NCBI RefSeq assembly: GCF_036961565.1
Contig: NZ_JBAMDD010000001.1
Location: forward strand, 466,908-530,907
DNA length: 64,000 nucleotides
Reading direction: 5' to 3'
From: Chitinimonas sp036961565
GTDB taxonomy: Bacteria; Pseudomonadota; Gammaproteobacteria; Burkholderiales; Chitinimonadaceae
A program made the translations under genes and the position numbers. This document shows positions 1 through 8,305 of this stretch, piece after piece. Under the pieces are notes generated by a model, which worked only from the letters and a program-made list of their open reading frames with translations, was not told the DNA's origin and made no database searches. Numbering within the stretch: the first letter of the stretch is position 1; each line of letters opens with the position of its first letter.

Positions 1-105
1 GATCAAAGCCGGCCCAGGCTGATGGATTTTCTGCAGCGTATCCATGCACGTCCGGCCTACCAGCGGGCACTGGAGCGGGGCGGCGAATATGCCTTATTGG
101 GCTGA
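1..105 (+). CDS. glutathione S-transferase family protein, C-terminal end (partial)
   Basis: The window opens inside a frame that closes at TGA 103-105, leaving 34 residues. The tail reads F-L-Q-R-I-H-A-R-P-A-Y followed by R-A-L-x-x-G-G, the usual ending of the all-helical C-terminal domain of bacterial glutathione S-transferases. The glutathione-binding N-terminal half lies outside the window, so the subfamily and substrate cannot be judged. It converges on dadX. Confidence 0.6.
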   Translation, partial: DQSRPRLMDFLQRIHARPAYQRALERGGEYALLG

Positions 106-138
106 GGCGGCGGGGGTGGCTGCCCCTGCCGGTATCGC

Positions 139-1206
139 TTATTCCTGATAGATCAGGCGGGCGCGCTTGACGTTGCAGAACAGTTCATAGTCTATGGTAC
201 CGGCCGCTGCGGCTATCTCGCTGGCTGGCAGGCCTTCGCCCCAAAGGCGGACAGCGGTGCCAACAGCCGCGTCGGGATGCTCGCTCAGATCCACTACCAG
301 CATATCCATCGAGACCCTGCCCAGGATGCGGCTGCGGCGGCCGTTGATCAGCACGGGGGTGCCTGTGGGAACGATGCGGGGGTAGCCATCGGCATAGCCG
401 CAGGCCACCACACCCATGCGCGTGGCTTGCTCGGTTACAAAACGGGCACCGTAGCCGATGGCTTCACCGCGGCTCAACTCGCGTATGGCAATCAGCTGGC
501 TATCCAGCGCCATGACGGGCTGTGGCCAGTCGGGCAGCACGCGATCGGTGCCGGCACCGCCATACAGCATGATGCCCGCACGGCCCCAGTCGCCATGGGT
601 GGTGGGCCAGCCGAGGATGGCGCCGGAGTTGCAGAGGCTGGTCTCCAGCCCCAGTCCATCGATGGCCGCCTGAAAGAGCTTGGCGGCTTGCGAGGTGGCT
701 TCTACATCCAGCTCGTCGGCGCGGGCAAAATGGGTCATGGCGATGACCTTGCCGACCTTGCCGCTGGCCTGCAGACGCTCATAGGCTGCCTTGAAGGAGG
801 CAGGCTGTAAGCCCAGGCGGTGCATGCCGGTATCGATCTTGGCCCAGATGGTGAGCGGCCGGCTCAGCTTGGCGGCTTCGATATCGGCGATCTGTGCCTC
901 GCTATGCAGGGCAGTCCAGAGATCATACTGGTCTATCAGTGCCAACTCGCTGGCCTCGAACCAGCCTTCCAGCAGCAGTATGGGCTTCTTGATGCCGGCC
1001 TCACGCAGTTGCAGCGCCTCTTCAATCGCCGCCACGCCAAAGCCATCGGCCATGTCTTCCAGCGCCTGTGCGCAACGCACGGCGCCATGGCCGTAGGCAT
1101 TGGCCTTGACGATGGCGAGTACTCGACCGCCATGCAGGCGTTTGGCCAACTGGTAGTTGTGGCGCAGGGCGGAAAGCGTGATGGTGGCGGTTAGCGGGCG
1201 GCTCAT
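139..1206 (-). CDS. dadX: alanine racemase, probably the catabolic DadX
   Basis: PLP-dependent racemase interconverting L- and D-alanine in the cytoplasm. The PLP lysine is Lys34 in the motif V-K-A-N-A-Y-G-H-G, and the opposing catalytic tyrosine lies in I-G-Y-G-A-R-F near residue 245. The length (355 aa) is normal for the family. The gene follows dadA on the same strand after about 109 bases, and a divergent Lrp-type regulator lies beyond dadA. In enteric bacteria the same trio degrades L-alanine: racemization by DadX, then oxidation of D-alanine by DadA. That context favours DadX over the biosynthetic Alr, but if this is the only racemase in the genome it would serve the cell wall as well. 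Confidence 0.93.
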   Translation of the reverse strand: MSRPLTATITLSALRHNYQLAKRLHGGRVLAIVKANAYGHGAVRCAQALEDMADGFGVAAIEEALQLREAGIKKPILLLEGWFEASELALIDQYDLWTALHSEAQIADIEAAKLSRPLTIWAKIDTGMHRLGLQPASFKAAYERLQASGKVGKVIAMTHFARADELDVEATSQAAKLFQAAIDGLGLETSLCNSGAILGWPTTHGDWGRAGIMLYGGAGTDRVLPDWPQPVMALDSQLIAIRELSRGEAIGYGARFVTEQATRMGVVACGYADGYPRIVPTGTPVLINGRRSRILGRVSMDMLVVDLSEHPDAAVGTAVRLWGEGLPASEIAAAAGTIDYELFCNVKRARLIYQE

Positions 1207-1315
1207 GGTGGGGGGGCGTGTGGACAGCGTAGGGAATTATGGCGCAAAGACTGCCTGCCGGCCCGGTACAGCGACAGGGGCGGCAGGCAGTGCTGTGCGT
1301 TGGGGGACGGCGCGA

Positions 1316-2620
1316 CTAGGCGGTGGCGGGTTGTAGGCCATGCAGGTGGCTGGCTACCGCGCGGCGACCGTAGCGGTCTAGGGCCAGGCCATCGGTGCTG
1401 ATTTCGGGGCGTTGACCGATAACGATATCGGCCAGCAATTTGCCTGAGCCGCAGGCCATGGTCCAACCCAGGGTGCCGTGACCGGTGTTGAGCGACAGGT
1501 TGGCGTAGGGAGTACGACCCACGATGGGGGTGCCATCTGGCGTCATGGGGCGCAGGCCGGTCCAGAAGCTGGCGGCCTTGACGTCACCACCTTCGGGGAA
1601 GAGGTCGGTGACGACCATCTCCAGCGTTTCGCGACGGCGTGGGTTCAGGCTCAGATCGTAACCACCCAGCTCTGCCATGCCGCCGACGCGGATGCGGTCA
1701 TCAAAGCGGGTGATGGCAATCTTGTAGGTTTCGTCCAGCACGGTGGAGACGGGTGCGCCATCAGGATGGGTGATGGGCACCGTGAGCGAATAGCCCTTGG
1801 TGGGGTAGACCGGCAGATTCAAGCCCAGATGCTTGACCAACTGGCGGCTGAAGCTGCCCATGGCCACCACATAGTGGTCAGCCACCAGGCGCTCACCATC
1901 AGCCAGGCTTACGGCCGCGATGCGGCCACGTTCGACTTCCAGTGTGTCGATCTCAGTATTGAAGCGGAACTTCACGCCCAACTGCTGTGCGTGGCGAGCC
2001 AGTTCGGTGGTGAAGCGCTGACAGTCGCCGGTTTCGTCGTTGGGCAGGCGCAGACCGCCGACAACACGGCCGGGCACCTTGGCCAGGGCGGGTTCGGCGC
2101 GCGCGCAGCCAGCTTCGTCCAGCAGTTCGAACGGCACGTTGCAGGCTTCCAGCACCGGGATATCGCGGGCGGCGCCATCAAGCTGTTTCTGGCTACGGAA
2201 CAGCTGCAGGGTGCCGCCGGTACGTGCTTCGTACTGCAGGCCTATCTCCTGACGCAGGCTACGCAGGCAGTCGCGGCTGTACTCGGACAGGCGCATCATG
2301 CGTTCCTTGTTCACGGCATAGGCGGCGTCGTTGCAGTTGGCCAGCATCTGGGCCATCCACTGCAGCTGGAACAGGCTGCCGTCTGGCCGCACAGCCAGGG
2401 GGGCATGCCGTTGGAACAGCCATTTGATGGCCTTGGTGGGAATACCAGGGGCGGCCCAGGGTGTGGAGTAACCGGGTGAAATCTGGCCGGCATTGGCAAA
2501 GCTGGTTTCCAGGGCAACATCAGACTGGCGCTCCAGCACCGTGACATCAGCGCCAGCACGGGCCAGATAGTAGGCCGTGGACACGCCAATCACACCACCA
2601 CCGAGTACGATCACCTTCAT
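1316..2620 (-). CDS. dadA: D-amino acid dehydrogenase small subunit DadA
   Basis: FAD-dependent dehydrogenase that oxidizes D-alanine and other D-amino acids to 2-oxo acids and ammonia, passing electrons to the respiratory chain at the inner face of the membrane. The N-terminus has the dinucleotide-binding fold G-G-G-V-I-G-V-S-T-A-Y-Y-L-A (residues 7-20). Length is 434 aa against 432 in E. coli. The C-terminal G-H-G-T-L-G-W-T-M segment closes over the flavin. Start ATG at 2620 is preceded by a weak AGG. It is first in a dadA-dadX unit divergent from an lrp-type gene, so amino-acid-responsive control is likely by analogy with E. coli. Confidence 0.95.
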   Translation of the reverse strand: MKVIVLGGGVIGVSTAYYLARAGADVTVLERQSDVALETSFANAGQISPGYSTPWAAPGIPTKAIKWLFQRHAPLAVRPDGSLFQLQWMAQMLANCNDAAYAVNKERMMRLSEYSRDCLRSLRQEIGLQYEARTGGTLQLFRSQKQLDGAARDIPVLEACNVPFELLDEAGCARAEPALAKVPGRVVGGLRLPNDETGDCQRFTTELARHAQQLGVKFRFNTEIDTLEVERGRIAAVSLADGERLVADHYVVAMGSFSRQLVKHLGLNLPVYPTKGYSLTVPITHPDGAPVSTVLDETYKIAITRFDDRIRVGGMAELGGYDLSLNPRRRETLEMVVTDLFPEGGDVKAASFWTGLRPMTPDGTPIVGRTPYANLSLNTGHGTLGWTMACGSGKLLADIVIGQRPEISTDGLALDRYGRRAVASHLHGLQPATA

Positions 2621-2763
2621 GGTTTACCTGTCTGAATATGCAAGAAGAGAATTCGCGCAGTGTATTGATCAAATACCAAAAAGTGCCGCCAAGTTATGGG
2701 TATGTAACAGGAAAAAATCGGGTTTGATATGATGTAGACAGGAATAAATCTGGATTTGCCCTT
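2621..2763. promoter_or_regulatory. divergent dadA / lrp-type regulator promoter region
   Basis: A 143-base AT-richer gap separates the divergent starts of dadA and the Lrp-family gene. A TATGAT at 2728-2733 could be the -10 box of the regulator, with no convincing -35. The regulator ATG at 2764 has no clear Shine-Dalgarno sequence. The arrangement suggests that the regulator binds here to control dadA-dadX and itself. No operator repeat could be fixed by eye. Confidence 0.4.
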
Positions 2764-3234
2764 ATGCGTGAGCTGGACCGTGTGGACCGCAAGATATTGA
2801 CCCTGCTGCAGCAGGATGGGCGTATGGCGCTGACGGAGCTGGCTGAGAAGGTGGGATTGTCCACCACGCCTACGTCGGAGCGCGTGAAGCGGCTGGAGCG
2901 CGACGGCGTGATCGAAGGCTATTACGCCCGGGTCAACCCACGCGCGGTGGCCTGCGCCCAGCTGGTATTCGTGGAGTTGCGGCTGGCGGCCAAATCCGCC
3001 GAGATCTTCGACCAGTTTCGGCGCGAGGTGATGAAGCTGCCCAATATCGTGGAGTGCCACCTGGTATCGGGCGACTTCGATTATCTGGTCAAGGCACGTA
3101 TTTCGGATATGTCGCAATACCGTACCCTGCTGGGCGATATTTTGCTCAATCTGCCCGGCGCGGTGGAATCACGCAGCTATGTGGTGATGGAAGAGGTCAA
3201 GGAGACCTTGGTGCTGCCTGTGTTGCCCAGCTAG
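2764..3234 (+). CDS. Lrp/AsnC family transcriptional regulator
   Basis: A 156-residue feast/famine regulator. Residues 5-60 form the winged helix-turn-helix (L-D-x-x-D-R-K-I-L opening, recognition helix around S-T-T-P-T-S-E-R-V-K-R-L-E). Residues 70-150 form the RAM effector-binding domain, with the G-D-F-D-Y-L-V-K signature near residue 103 that shapes the amino-acid site. It is divergent from dadA-dadX, which makes it the probable alanine- or leucine-responsive regulator of D-alanine catabolism. Whether it is the global Lrp or a local paralogue cannot be told from the sequence. Confidence 0.92.
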   Translation: MRELDRVDRKILTLLQQDGRMALTELAEKVGLSTTPTSERVKRLERDGVIEGYYARVNPRAVACAQLVFVELRLAAKSAEIFDQFRREVMKLPNIVECHLVSGDFDYLVKARISDMSQYRTLLGDILLNLPGAVESRSYVVMEEVKETLVLPVLPS

Positions 3235-3359
3235 GGCGTCGCTCAGCCTGGGTGGGAAGGCTGCGCTGGGCGTTGTTGTGCGAGCTTGCCGTACCCACAC
3301 TGTCTGCTGCGCGCACCTAGCCAGAGCCGCTACGCTGGGTTTTGTTGGCGGCGCTAATG

Positions 3360-4094
3360 CTATTCCTTCAAGTATTTGTCATAGATGGCCTGGAAGCGGC
3401 CGCTTTCCTTCAACTGTTTGAGCCCGGCGTTGAAATCGTCACGTACCCCGGCATCGCGGAATACAGGACGGTAGTCCTGTGGGTTGACCGTGGTGAAACG
3501 GTGCTCCTGTACGGGCTTGGGCAGAAAGCCTTCGGTCTTCTTCATCTGCAAAGTGAAGTAGCGGAAGATGCTACGGTCACTCAGCACAACATCGTAGCGC
3601 CCTTTGTCCAGGGTCAGTACCTGGACTTTCTGGTCGTTCTGTTCGTAGTAATTGCCGTCCTGCTTGACTGGATTGAGCCAGTCGGGATAGCGATTGATGG
3701 CGCCCTGGAAGGAAATGACCGACAGCCCCTTGAGGTCGCTGGGCTGGCGTAGATATAGATTGCGTGACTTGAGCGTAATCAACACGTTGTCGTAGATGAC
3801 TGCCGGATCACCATACTTTGCGCCGTAGGGACTCAGGTCTTCGCCCAGATCGGTCATGGCGGCGTTGACTTCACGGTTCTTGAAGGCCACCGGAATGCGG
3901 GCAAAAGGGAAGTAGACCGGCTTGAGTACATGGCCGCGATAGGCCAGTGCTTCGCCGATGACCTCCAGCTCTATGCCTGAGTTGGTCTGGGGAAAGCAGA
4001 AGGGTGGGATCTTCTCGCCGAAGGCCATGGTGACTTCCTTGGCATGGGCGGACGAGAGCAGGATCAGCAGGAGGGCAAGTTGTCGTAGCTTCAT
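3360..4094 (-). CDS. periplasmic solute-binding protein, family 3 type
   Basis: A 244-residue exported protein. A signal peptide (K-L-R-Q, hydrophobic core, cleavage after A-H-A near residue 18) precedes a type 3 extracellular solute-binding fold: the opening E-K-I-P-P-F-C-F, then the G-I-E-L-E-V-I-G-E-A-L helix and the later R-Y-D-V-V-L-S-D-R hinge region. No ABC permease or ATPase gene is adjacent, so the partner transporter or sensor is unknown. A distant relative lies at 47286-48068. Lone proteins of this type are common in betaproteobacteria and their ligands are mostly unknown. An AT-rich stretch upstream (4095-4120) probably holds its promoter. Confidence 0.82.
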   Translation of the reverse strand: MKLRQLALLLILLSSAHAKEVTMAFGEKIPPFCFPQTNSGIELEVIGEALAYRGHVLKPVYFPFARIPVAFKNREVNAAMTDLGEDLSPYGAKYGDPAVIYDNVLITLKSRNLYLRQPSDLKGLSVISFQGAINRYPDWLNPVKQDGNYYEQNDQKVQVLTLDKGRYDVVLSDRSIFRYFTLQMKKTEGFLPKPVQEHRFTTVNPQDYRPVFRDAGVRDDFNAGLKQLKESGRFQAIYDKYLKE

Positions 4095-4196
4095 GGTTAT
4101 TTAATATATTTAAACGAGTTCAAAAATCCACCGGCGAAGCCTCAGCCCTTGCAATGGGGGTTGGCGATGCTGTCCCTGCTTGGCTGCTGCGGCAAC

Positions 4197-5453
4197 TTAG
4201 CGGCGCGGCGGCTTGGCGGGCTCGGTGTACCACTGCTCGGGCGGTGTCAGCACAGGCTGGCGTGCCCGGTCAAAGTAATGAGGCGACATGATCTGTACCC
4301 CATGGCGATTGAAACTATCCTGCACGTTGGCATTCAGGGCTGACAGTACAAACGGCAGACGCTCTGGTTTATTGGTATAGACGTTCAATTCATAGCGCAC
4401 ATAAAAATCCTGCAGCTCGGTCTGCAGCACAAAGGGGGCGGGGTTCTGCAGAACCTCGGGTGTTTGCGCTGCGGCCTCCAGCAAGATGGCATGCACCTGT
4501 CGCCAGGGTGTGTCATAGCCGACCGTCACGGTTGTGCTCACCAGTGCACCGCGATCTGCGCCACCGGATGAGAGATTGGTGACATGGCCTTGCAGTATCA
4601 CGGAATTGGGCAGGGTGATTTCCTGGTTCCGTATGGTGTAGAGCTTGGTGACCAGGAGGGAGTGGCTGACGACCACGCCTTGCACCTCGCCTATGCGTAC
4701 CAGATCGCCAGCGCGGTAGGCACGCATATAGGTGAGGATGACGCCGGCCACGATATTGGAGATGGCACCGGTGGAGCCCAAGGAAAACAGGACACCCAGA
4801 AACAGCGATACCCCCTTGAAGGCGTCAGAGCTGGAGCCCGGTATATAGGGGTAGGCCACCATCAGGGCAAAGACGATCAGCAGGAAGCTGGCGATCTTGC
4901 GGCTGGGATCGGCCCAGTCTGGATAGAACCCCTCAATGCGCAGGCGTCCACGTTCTATCTCCAGGAACACATAGCGGATGACGCGCAACAGGTAGCGTGT
5001 GACGATGATCAGCACCAGCAGGAACAGCAGCTTGGGCAGCTGCTCGGCCAGTGCCTGGCCCGCTGCCTTGAGCGGATCGAGCATCCAGCCCAGCAACTTG
5101 CCCGCCAAGGGGCGGGTGGCTTCGAAATAGCTGAGTGTCAGTTCCAGCGTCAGGTAGAACAGGCTCAGCCACAGCAGGAGCTTGCAGAAACGCAGCAGGA
5201 AGACTTCCAGCCGCAGCAGTGGCTTGGCCTTGAGTACCCGGTGGGTACGCTGTTCCAGTTGCCTGGCGCGGAGCCGGCTGCGTTTCACTATCCAGGCTTG
5301 CAGCCTGCGCCATAGCCGGTTGAGGATGACACCCAGGATGACGGCACCAAACAAGGTCAGCGCGGTGTAGACGGTGCTGAGCCAGACTGGGTGGAGGCCG
5401 GTATCAAACGCCAGGGCGAGGGGGCTGAGGACAAGCAGGAGTAGGGCGCGCAT
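4197..5453 (-). CDS. mechanosensitive ion channel, MscS family
   Basis: Inner-membrane channel that opens under membrane tension to release solutes on osmotic down-shock. The chosen ATG at 5453 gives 418 residues starting with a signal-like M-R-A-L-L-L-L-V-L-S-P-L-A-L-A. The frame stays open further upstream, but that part overlaps the divergent CMD-family gene. Several hydrophobic segments follow, then the pore-lining helix (G-S-T-G-A-I-S-N-I-V-A-G-V-I-L-T) and the MscS beta domain (G-D-L-V-R-I-G-E-V-Q-G-V-V, then T-I-R-N-Q-E-I-T-L-P-N-S). An arginine-rich cytoplasmic loop sits near residues 42-70. Confidence 0.9.
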   Translation of the reverse strand: MRALLLLVLSPLALAFDTGLHPVWLSTVYTALTLFGAVILGVILNRLWRRLQAWIVKRSRLRARQLEQRTHRVLKAKPLLRLEVFLLRFCKLLLWLSLFYLTLELTLSYFEATRPLAGKLLGWMLDPLKAAGQALAEQLPKLLFLLVLIIVTRYLLRVIRYVFLEIERGRLRIEGFYPDWADPSRKIASFLLIVFALMVAYPYIPGSSSDAFKGVSLFLGVLFSLGSTGAISNIVAGVILTYMRAYRAGDLVRIGEVQGVVVSHSLLVTKLYTIRNQEITLPNSVILQGHVTNLSSGGADRGALVSTTVTVGYDTPWRQVHAILLEAAAQTPEVLQNPAPFVLQTELQDFYVRYELNVYTNKPERLPFVLSALNANVQDSFNRHGVQIMSPHYFDRARQPVLTPPEQWYTEPAKPPRR

Positions 5454-5523
5454 GGGCTTCGATGTTGGGAGGGCTGGCGCTATTATGGGAAGCCTTTCCG
5501 TTACCGACAAATCGGGAGATCCA

Positions 5524-5901
5524 ATGAGTGAGCAGTTTGACCGTGGCCTGAAGGTGAGGCGCGAGGTAATGGGTGATGCTTTTGTCGATAAGGCCTTTGC
5601 CGATGCGGATGCCTTTACCCTGCCATTGCAGGAGTTTGTGACCGAGCATGCCTGGGGTACGGTATGGAATCGCGGGGGACTGGATCGCAAGACACGCAGC
5701 TTTATCACCTTGGCCATGCTGGCTGCACTTGGGCGTAGCCAGGAGCTGAAAGGCCATGTACGGGGGGCGCTCAATAATGGCGCCACGGTCGAGGAAATAC
5801 GTGAAGTGCTGTTGCATTCGGCCATCTATGCGGGCGTGCCGCTATGTGTGGATGCCATGCGTGCGGCGAGTGAGGTGGTGCGGGAGGTAGCAGGTGACTG
5901 A
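5524..5901 (+). CDS. carboxymuconolactone decarboxylase (CMD) family protein
   Basis: A 125-residue all-helical protein of the PcaC/AhpD-like CMD family. It resembles 4-carboxymuconolactone decarboxylase of the protocatechuate branch: G-L-x-x-R-R-E-V-M-G near residue 8, W-N-R-G-G-L-D-R-K-T-R-S near 47, and the helix G-A-T-V-E-E-I-R-E-V-L-L-H near 87. No C-x-x-C redox pair is present, so it is not an AhpD-type peroxidase. No other pca genes are nearby, so its substrate is open. It overlaps the next gene by 8 bases, which implies co-translation. Confidence 0.85.
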   Translation: MSEQFDRGLKVRREVMGDAFVDKAFADADAFTLPLQEFVTEHAWGTVWNRGGLDRKTRSFITLAMLAALGRSQELKGHVRGALNNGATVEEIREVLLHSAIYAGVPLCVDAMRAASEVVREVAGD

Positions 5902-6478
5902 TGCCGACGAACTCAGCAGCATGCTGGCACAGCGACGCCAGGAGGGCGCCGATAAGGCGGCGATAGAGCAGGCCATTTTTCAGCGCTTTGGTTGCCAGCG
6001 GGCAGTGATGTTCACCGATCTGGTGGGGTTCTCGCGCATGGTGGAGGCGTTCGGCATCGTCCACTTCCTGCAGGTGATACAGGAGTCTGAGGCCTTGTTC
6101 CTGCCTTTGCTGCAGCAGCATCAGGGGGTGTGCCTGAAGCGCGAGGGGGATTCGCTGCTGGTGCTGTTTGAGCAGGCAGCAGATGCACTGCATTGTGCCC
6201 TTGCTCTGCAGGCCGCCTGCACGGCTGCCAATGCCGGACGGGTGGCCGAGGAGCGGATAGAGGTTTGCATAGGCCTGGGCTACGGCTCGGTGTTGCTGAT
6301 TGATGACAGGGAAGTCTGGGGGGCGGAGGTCAATGCGGCTTCCAAGCTGGGCGAGGAAATGGCCAAAGGGGGCGAGATACTGGCGACGGACAGCTTCCGG
6401 CTGGCTCAGCCCGAGGCGGCCTACGCCGACCATGGGCATTTGTTCGGTAGCCGGCCGGTGTATCGCCTGCTGGGCTAA
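5894..6478 (+). CDS. class III nucleotide cyclase domain protein
   Basis: A stand-alone 194-residue adenylate/guanylate cyclase catalytic domain. The first metal-binding aspartate is in F-T-D-L-V-G-F-S (about residue 41), the second in K-R-E-G-D-S-L-L-V-L-F (about residue 86). The ribose/transition-state region is represented by E-V-N-A-A-S-K-L-G-E, where classical cyclases have an N-x-A-A-R-L pattern, so the usual arginine is replaced by lysine. No membrane or sensory domain is attached. Both metal ligands look intact, but activity and the ATP or GTP preference are not proven. It overlaps the CMD-family gene upstream by 8 bases. Confidence 0.82.
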   Translation: MTDADELSSMLAQRRQEGADKAAIEQAIFQRFGCQRAVMFTDLVGFSRMVEAFGIVHFLQVIQESEALFLPLLQQHQGVCLKREGDSLLVLFEQAADALHCALALQAACTAANAGRVAEERIEVCIGLGYGSVLLIDDREVWGAEVNAASKLGEEMAKGGEILATDSFRLAQPEAAYADHGHLFGSRPVYRLLG

Positions 6479-6528
6479 CAGCAGGAATCGGGTGGGCGGG
6501 TGAGGGTTCCCCCGCCTAAGATGCCGCC

Positions 6529-7422
6529 ATGGATACCGCTACCTACTCCCACGATGATCTGCCTGCCCGCGCCGAGGCCTATGTGACGGTGGCTGCCGCC
6601 TTGGACTGGCTGCGCACCCATGCCGACGAGCAACCCGAGCTGGCAGAGCTGGCCCGCCATGTGGGCTTGTCCGAATCGCATCTGCAGCGCCTGTTTGCAC
6701 GCTGGGCGGGTCTTAGCCCCAAGCGTTTCCTGCAGCATCTGACCGGCGAAAAGGCCAGGGCGGCGTTGCTGGCGGGTGAGGATGTGATGGGTGCCAGCCT
6801 GTCGGCGGGGCTCTCCGGCCCCGGGCGTTTGCATGATCTGATGCTGAGTTTTCAGGCCGCGACACCCGGTGAGATCAAACTGGGTGGCGCGGGCTGGGTG
6901 TTGACCTGGGGGTTGGCAGTGACGCCATTTGGTATGGCCCTGCTGGCGCAGGGGCCGCATGGGGTGGTCAAGCTGGCCTTTGTAGATGATGGCCATGCGC
7001 AGGCATGGGCTGAGCTGCAACGCGATTGGCCGGCGGCACGCCTGCAGCGCGATGACCAGATGATGCAGTTGCTGGCTGAGCGGGTGTTTGGCGGTTTTCA
7101 GCGCCTGGAGCCTGTGCATCTTTTTGTCAAAGGTACGCAGTTTCAGCTCAAGGTCTGGCAGGCGCTGCTTCAGGTACCCGAGGGGAGGTTGACCACCTAT
7201 GGCGAGCTGGCGCGGCGTATAGACCAGCCTGGGGCGGCCAGGGCCGTGGGCAGCGCGGTGGGGGCCAATCCCATTGCCTTGCTGATACCCTGCCACAGGG
7301 TCATACGGGGCGACGGTGGCCTGGGTGGCTATCACTGGGGTGAAACCCGCAAGCGTGCCCTCATCGGCCTGGAGCTGCAACATCGGCAGGACCTGGCCGG
7401 CGTCGAGGTGGTGCATGGGTAG
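6529..7422 (+). CDS. AraC-type HTH / O6-methylguanine-DNA methyltransferase (Ada-like)
   Basis: DNA repair protein transferring alkyl groups from O6-alkylguanine to its own cysteine. Residues 20-110 are an AraC-type helix-turn-helix (L-A-E-L-A-R-H-V-G-L-S-E-S-H-L-Q-R-L-F). The C-terminal half is the methyltransferase domain with the acceptor in I-P-C-H-R-V-I near residue 246. The N-terminal zinc domain of full Ada, which senses methyl phosphotriesters, is missing, so methylation-triggered activation by that route is not possible. 297 aa; this two-domain form is widespread in proteobacteria. The next gene overlaps by 8 bases. Confidence 0.93.
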   Translation: MDTATYSHDDLPARAEAYVTVAAALDWLRTHADEQPELAELARHVGLSESHLQRLFARWAGLSPKRFLQHLTGEKARAALLAGEDVMGASLSAGLSGPGRLHDLMLSFQAATPGEIKLGGAGWVLTWGLAVTPFGMALLAQGPHGVVKLAFVDDGHAQAWAELQRDWPAARLQRDDQMMQLLAERVFGGFQRLEPVHLFVKGTQFQLKVWQALLQVPEGRLTTYGELARRIDQPGAARAVGSAVGANPIALLIPCHRVIRGDGGLGGYHWGETRKRALIGLELQHRQDLAGVEVVHG

Positions 7423-8305
7423 GCGGGAACTGGTTGAACTGATATTGCTGGCCGCACTCTGGGGTGCGTCCTTCCTGTTCATGCGGGTGGCGGCACCTGA
7501 GTTTGGGCCCTTGGTGCTGGTGCTGGTTCGTGTGGGGCTGGCCACGCTATGCCTGCTGCCCCTGGTATGCTGGCGCGGCGAGGTGCGCGCTCTGTTAACG
7601 CACTGGCGCCCCTTGGCCGTAGTGGGATTGCTCAATTCCGCCTTGCCCTTCAGCCTGTTTGCCTGGGCGGCGCTCTCGCTTTCGGCAGGGTTTACTGCGG
7701 TGCTCAATGCGACTACCCCTTTGTGGGGTGCGGTGGTGGCGTGGCTGTGGCTGGCGACCCAACTGCCACGTGGCAAGGTGCTGGGCCTGGCATTGGGTTT
7801 TTTGGGTGTAGTGGTGCTGGTCTGGGGCAAGATCAGCTTCAAGCCTGGCGGTGATGGTTGGGCGGTGCTGGCGGCTATGCTGGCGCCCGTCGCCTATGGG
7901 ATAGCCGCCAACTACACCAAGCAAAAGCTGGCCATGGCCTCACCCCTGGTGGTGGCCACCGGTAGCCAGCTTGCTGCGACCTTGATGCTCTTGCCCCTGG
8001 CTGTACCGCTATGGCCTGCCCACCCCATCAGCCTGAATGCCTGGCTTGCTGCCATCGCCTTGGCGGTAGTCTGCACGGCATGGGCTTATCTGTTGTTCTT
8101 CCGCCTAATTGCCCAGGTGGGGCCGGGCAAGGCGATTGCAGTGACCTTTCTGATTCCGCTGTTTGCCATTGTCTGGGGCGGGGTATTCCTGGGCGAAACA
8201 CTGACGCCAGCTATGGTGGCGGGCGGCGGCATCATCCTGCTGGGCATTGCGCTGGCACTGGGCCTGTGGTCGCCGCGCTGGCTGGCGTCGGCAAAGACGG
8301 ACTAG
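7415..8305 (+). CDS. EamA/DMT family transporter
   Basis: A 296-residue inner-membrane carrier with ten predicted hydrophobic segments in two EamA repeats. Typical repeat motifs are A-A-L-W-G-A-S-F-L-F near residue 11, and F-L-I-P-L-F-A-I-V-W-G-G-V-F-L-G-E near residue 245. Members export amino acids, metabolites or drugs; the substrate cannot be predicted here. The ATG at 7415 lies 8 bases inside the end of the Ada-like gene, so the two are probably co-translated. It converges with the GlxA-like regulator, overlapping it tail to tail by 4 bases. Confidence 0.9.
   Translation: MGRRELVELILLAALWGASFLFMRVAAPEFGPLVLVLVRVGLATLCLLPLVCWRGEVRALLTHWRPLAVVGLLNSALPFSLFAWAALSLSAGFTAVLNATTPLWGAVVAWLWLATQLPRGKVLGLALGFLGVVVLVWGKISFKPGGDGWAVLAAMLAPVAYGIAANYTKQKLAMASPLVVATGSQLAATLMLLPLAVPLWPAHPISLNAWLAAIALAVVCTAWAYLLFFRLIAQVGPGKAIAVTFLIPLFAIVWGGVFLGETLTPAMVAGGGIILLGIALALGLWSPRWLASAKTD

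Noticed and set aside
4197..5825. MscS-family frame could start at 5825 (542 aa)
   Set aside because: The extra 124 residues overlap the CMD-family gene on the other strand and do not look like an MscS N-terminus; ATG 5453 begins a signal-like segment.
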